From an uncultured Macellibacteroides sp. (GTDB lineage: Bacteria > Bacteroidota > Bacteroidia > Bacteroidales > Tannerellaceae), in NCBI RefSeq assembly GCF_963667135.1, contig NZ_OY762974.1, positions 4,043,054 through 4,107,053 of the forward strand: DNA of 64,000 nt, read 5' to 3'. The notes under the pieces are model-generated. The model was not told the origin of the DNA, ran no database searches, and was given only the letters and a program-made list of their open reading frames with translations. Of the stretch, positions 62,951 to 64,000 are shown in pieces; within the stretch, counting starts at the first letter, position 1; each line of letters begins with the position of its first letter. Position numbers and translations under genes: made by a program.

Positions 62951-63967
62951 TTATTTACCTATTGTAACCCAGTAAGGTGCATCTGCACGTTTGTTTTTCA
63001 AATAATCAATGTGATCAGCGTCAAGTCTGGCAATTATCATCTGGAAACCAGCTTGCTCCTGAACGGTAAGGATTTCTTGGATACGGCCTTCCACCACATC
63101 AAATCCCTTTTCCTCCAAAACAAGACATGATTTACGATAAATAATATTCAGTTCCATATGAGTTGTTGCCCCTACTCCATTAATGATAAGCATTAATTTA
63201 TCTCCTGCGGCAGGTTTAAGTTGTTGCAACAACAGGTCTACCATTTGAGAAGCAGTTTCATCGGCCGATACTAATGGCTGGCGTCCACCACCACCTTCTC
63301 CGTGCTGTCCCATACCTATCTCCATAATACCTTCGGGAAGGTCGGTTATGATACCGTTGTTCTGAGGATGTGTGCAAGAACGCATAGCAACAGCAAGAGT
63401 TGCTACATTATCACAGAAACGTTCGCCGATTTCCAATAATTCATCCAATGATTTACCTTCTTCAGCAGCAGCTCCGATAATTTTAAACAAAGGAACGCAA
63501 CCAGCCAATCCGCGACGGTCGTCTTTCGGAGCACCAATCCCGGCGCTTATGTCGTCGTGAGTAAGTAAACGCTTCACCTTGATGCCCACACGTTCGGCAA
63601 GTTGGCAAGCCATGTTGGCACTCATTACATCACCCGAGTGATTTAGAACAACCAACAATATTCCGGCTTCTCTTTTAAACATTTGCAGTGCCTGGAAAAG
63701 ACGCTGTGCTCCTGGTGCGGCAAATATATCGCCTACCACAGAGCAATCAAGCATTCCTTCGCCAACAAAGCCACTTAATGCAGGCTCGTGACCCGATCCG
63801 CCCAAGGTTACAATAGCCACTTTATCTTCGCTTTTTGGATGAACACGAACAACAATGTTCTCGCCACCTAAAGTCACTTTATCTTTATATGCCATTACAT
63901 AGCCTTCCAATAGTTCCTGGGTAATATTTTCCGGATTGTTTATGAATTTTATCTTATTTGCTGACAT
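62951..63967 (-). CDS. DhaK-like substrate-binding subunit of a dihydroxyacetone-type kinase
   Basis: Protein of 338 residues, the DAK1/DhaK fold. The covalent substrate His is H222 in IGMGQHGEGG, matching His in the GIHGEPG motif of E. coli DhaK; the second active-site His is H60 in LGGSGHEPALSG. VVLNHSGDVMSANMACQLAE is also conserved. It holds a short ketose such as dihydroxyacetone, erythrulose, apulose or a related C3-C5 ketose for phosphorylation by DhaL. It is the first gene of the operon; the promoter lies beyond or at the window end. Confidence 0.92.
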   Translation of the reverse strand: MSANKIKFINNPENITQELLEGYVMAYKDKVTLGGENIVVRVHPKSEDKVAIVTLGGSGHEPALSGFVGEGMLDCSVVGDIFAAPGAQRLFQALQMFKREAGILLVVLNHSGDVMSANMACQLAERVGIKVKRLLTHDDISAGIGAPKDDRRGLAGCVPLFKIIGAAAEEGKSLDELLEIGERFCDNVATLAVAMRSCTHPQNNGIITDLPEGIMEIGMGQHGEGGGGRQPLVSADETASQMVDLLLQQLKPAAGDKLMLIINGVGATTHMELNIIYRKSCLVLEEKGFDVVEGRIQEILTVQEQAGFQMIIARLDADHIDYLKNKRADAPYWVTIGK

Positions 63968-64000
63968 GTTTGAGTCTCCTTTCGTATGATTTATTTAATT

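Overview
The window is a 64 kb stretch of a Bacteroidota chromosome, most likely order Bacteroidales and close to Parabacteroides or another Tannerellaceae/Dysgonomonadaceae genus. The genus is an inference. The order is supported by a SusC/SusD pair, by many promoters with the Bacteroidota -7 element TAnnTTTG, by lipoproteins with short SPII signals, by the Bacteroidales-type BamD-RpoZ-DUF4293 gene order, and by a T9SS type B (CHU_C-like) sorting domain. Coding density is high and intergenic regions are AT-rich. I saw no rRNA, tRNA, insertion sequence, prophage or CRISPR array.

Layout. 1-3.1 kb: response regulator, histidine kinase and a TolC-like outer membrane factor cut by the window edge. 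3.3-8.6 kb: heavy-metal RND pump fused in frame to its own outer membrane factor, then a lipoprotein adaptor. 8.7-12.9 kb: Tsx-like DUF5020 barrel, NCS2 nucleobase permease, topoisomerase III. 12.9-14.6 kb: orphan Card1/Can2-like (DUF1887) CARF-nuclease overlapping a HAD phosphatase. 14.7-17.8 kb: cupin, TlpA-like thioredoxin, Cys/Met-metabolism PLP enzyme, LuxR-type regulator. 18.2-34.4 kb: a peptide-oriented region with a secreted GH99-like protein, the M28-SusC-SusD-M28 operon, an exported isoaspartyl peptidase, an exported C1 peptidase, and the operon PurF-like protein-PepT-GcvT. 34.8-41.4 kb: RND efflux operon (DUF6132, TolC, adaptor, pump, PII-like protein) ending with a MarR regulator. 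41.5-47.2 kb: Tat-exported carboxylesterase and the uvrA operon. 47.3-57.1 kb: cell-envelope genes (lytic transglycosylase, CHU_C-type protein, LysM-PBP1 protein, small barrel, DUF4293, RpoZ, BamD), then an ACT-domain protein, phenylacetate-CoA ligase and an MFS transporter. 57.5-64 kb: a carbohydrate operon transcribed DhaK, DhaL, LsrF, beta-propeller, sodium/solute symporter, GH130.

How the genes may work together. The 19.9-30.5 kb region looks like a SusCD importer dedicated to peptides rather than glycans, with four secreted or periplasmic peptidases and cytoplasmic PepT nearby. The last operon pairs a dihydroxyacetone-kinase-like two-subunit kinase with a close LsrF (phospho-AI-2 thiolase) homologue but shows no LsrK, LsrR, LsrG or Lsr ABC transporter. 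This suggests an unconventional small-ketose or AI-2 catabolic route, and I rank it the most interesting system here. Next are the orphan Card1-like nuclease with its HAD partner, and a palindromic CCCATGGG element family present in two long intergenic regions (about 17.8 and 43.4 kb).
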